Below are positions 33,047 to 34,329 of a DNA stretch of 34,329 bases, in pieces (the first letter of the stretch is position 1; each line of letters starts with the position of its first letter). Source of the stretch: RGIG5579 sp045597125 (GTDB lineage Bacteria; Bacillota; Clostridia; Oscillospirales; SIG627). A program made the translations under genes and the position numbers. The stretch lies in assembly GCA_045597125.1 (NCBI GenBank), contig JAZODR010000014.1:1-34329 (forward strand), written 5' to 3'. A model generated the notes under the pieces. That model worked only from the letters and a program-made list of their open reading frames with translations, ran no database searches and was not told the DNA's origin.

Positions 33047-34329
33047 ATGATTTTGAAGAGCGTAAAACAAGGCGAGACCAATCAATCCATTTTGGAGATC
33101 CAGATCCCCAAGGCTGATTTTGAAGCACAAGTGAGAAAGGTCTTCAAAAAACAGGCAAGCAAGATTTCCGTACCCGGTTTCCGCAAGGGCAAGGCTCCCC
33201 GCGCCATTGTTGAGAAAATGTACGGCAAGGGCATTTTCTACGAAGATGCTTTGAACGAGCTTCTCCCCGGCGTATTGGAGGAAGCCGTAAAGGAAGCAAA
33301 GATCGACGTTGTCAGCCAGCCCGAGCTGGAACTTGGCGACATTGACGATAACGGCGTTGCTTTGACCGCAAAGTATTACACCAAGCCCGAGAGCACCGTA
33401 AAGAACTACAAGGGCATCAAAACAGAAAAGGCCGTAAAGAAGGTTGCAAAGGCTGAGGTTGACGCAGAACTGGAGAGAGTTCGTCAGAGAAACTCCAGAA
33501 CCATCGAGATCACCGACAGAGCTGCAGCAATGGACGACATTGCCGTAATCGATTACGAAGGCTTCATCGGCGACAAGGCGTTTGAAGGCGGCAAGGGCGA
33601 AGCACACAAGCTTAAGCTCGGCAGCGGCCAGTTCATTCCCGGCTTCGAAGAGCAGATCGTCGGCCACAAGATCGGCGAGAATTTCGACGTTACCGTTACC
33701 TTCCCCGCTGACTATCACGCAGAGGAGCTGAAGGGTCAGGAAGCAATCTTCAAGGTAGCTCTCAACGGCATCGAGAACGTTGAGCTTCCCGAGCTGGACG
33801 ACGAATTTGCAAAAGACGTTTCCGATTTTGAAACTTTGGCTGAATATAAGAAGGACATCAAGGCTACAATAGAAAAGAAGAACGCAGACGAAGCCGAGCA
33901 CGCAGTAGAGGAGCAGCTGCTTACCGCGATCATTGACGGCATCGAAGGCGAGATTCCCGCTTGTATGTTCGACAACGAAGCTGACAATATGTTCCAGGAT
34001 TACAGCAACCGTCTGATGCAACAGGGTCTTTCCATGGAGATGTATCTCCAGTACTCCGGTATGACCCGCGAGAAGATGATGGAGGAATTCCGTCCCCAGG
34101 CAGAGCGTCAGGTAAAAGCTACCCTGGCTCTGGAAGCCATTGCAAAGGCTGAGAAGTTCGAGCTGACTGAAAAAGAAATCGAGGCTGAGTACGCCAGAGT
34201 TGCCGAGTCCTACAAGATCGAAGTAGAAAAGGCTAAGGAATTCATCCCCGAAGAAATCATCAAGAAGGACGTTTCCGCCCGCAAGGCAGTAGAACTGATC
34301 AAGGCTGAGGCTGTGATCGAAGATAAGGC
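33047..34329 (+). CDS. tig: Trigger factor (3' partial)
   Basis: The first 427 residues are visible; the frame is open at the window edge, so the last residues are missing. CAGGAG lies 10 bases before the ATG. It is a ribosome-bound chaperone and peptidyl-prolyl isomerase acting on nascent chains. The ribosome-docking signature VPGFRKGKAP spans 42-51. The FKBP-type PPIase domain spans about 155-245 (DIAVIDYEGFIGD, LGSGQFIPGFEEQIVGHKIGE), followed by the long helical SurA-like C-terminal region. Codon use and the strong promoter suggest high expression. Confidence 0.97.
   Translation, partial: MILKSVKQGETNQSILEIQIPKADFEAQVRKVFKKQASKISVPGFRKGKAPRAIVEKMYGKGIFYEDALNELLPGVLEEAVKEAKIDVVSQPELELGDIDDNGVALTAKYYTKPESTVKNYKGIKTEKAVKKVAKAEVDAELERVRQRNSRTIEITDRAAAMDDIAVIDYEGFIGDKAFEGGKGEAHKLKLGSGQFIPGFEEQIVGHKIGENFDVTVTFPADYHAEELKGQEAIFKVALNGIENVELPELDDEFAKDVSDFETLAEYKKDIKATIEKKNADEAEHAVEEQLLTAIIDGIEGEIPACMFDNEADNMFQDYSNRLMQQGLSMEMYLQYSGMTREKMMEEFRPQAERQVKATLALEAIAKAEKFELTEKEIEAEYARVAESYKIEVEKAKEFIPEEIIKKDVSARKAVELIKAEAVIEDK

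Overview
The window looks like chromosomal DNA of an endospore-forming or spore-former-derived member of the Firmicutes, most likely class Clostridia. The evidence is the sporulation signal gene spoIIR, a Gram-positive-style cca gene, the order yceD-rpmF / DUF512-der-plsY, strong AGGAGG ribosome binding sites, and TTGACA-17-TATAAT promoters. Both window ends cut a gene: the aldo/keto reductase on the left and trigger factor (tig) on the right. No rRNA, insertion sequence, prophage or CRISPR array was seen.

Region 1 (1-5840, mostly + strand) holds accessory genes. A ferredoxin-tailed aldo/keto reductase is translationally coupled to a CapA-like metallophosphatase. A small convergent 90-residue protein follows. 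Then comes a solo DUF1887 protein (CARF sensor, helix-turn-helix-like middle, PD-(D/E)XK nuclease; Card1/Can2-like), a DMT-family exporter and an alpha/beta hydrolase. The CARF nuclease is notable because no CRISPR-Cas gene or array is present here.

Region 2 (5840-17400) is core housekeeping. A tRNA-Arg(ACG) lies on the - strand, antisense to the probable leader of the + strand cca gene. yceD and rpmF follow from a consensus promoter. After a structured intergenic region comes a tight operon: DUF512 radical-SAM-like protein, der, plsY, DUF362 ferredoxin protein, ispE. A strong terminator then precedes spoIIR. A membrane-anchored WG-repeat protein and a eukaryote-like (UAP1-type) UDP-sugar pyrophosphorylase close the region.

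Region 3 (17400-21214, - strand) carries typA/bipA followed by a LysR regulator, and a separate YitT-family membrane protein.

Region 4 (21240-30155, - strand) is a sugar operon. Reading 5' to 3' on the - strand, it has a tyrosine recombinase-like gene with its own promoter, a DUF624 (YesL-like) membrane protein, rhamnulokinase (rhaB), L-rhamnose isomerase (rhaA), a SorE-like zinc dehydrogenase, a class II aldolase-SDR fusion (RhaEW-like), a PHP-domain hydrolase and a terminator. It would turn L-rhamnose into DHAP and lactaldehyde/lactate. No rhamnose transporter or dedicated regulator is visible.

Region 5 (30200-32880, - strand) is a nucleoside-salvage operon, deoC-deoD-deoB, with its own promoter and terminator. 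It is divergent from the constitutive-looking promoter of tig at the right edge.
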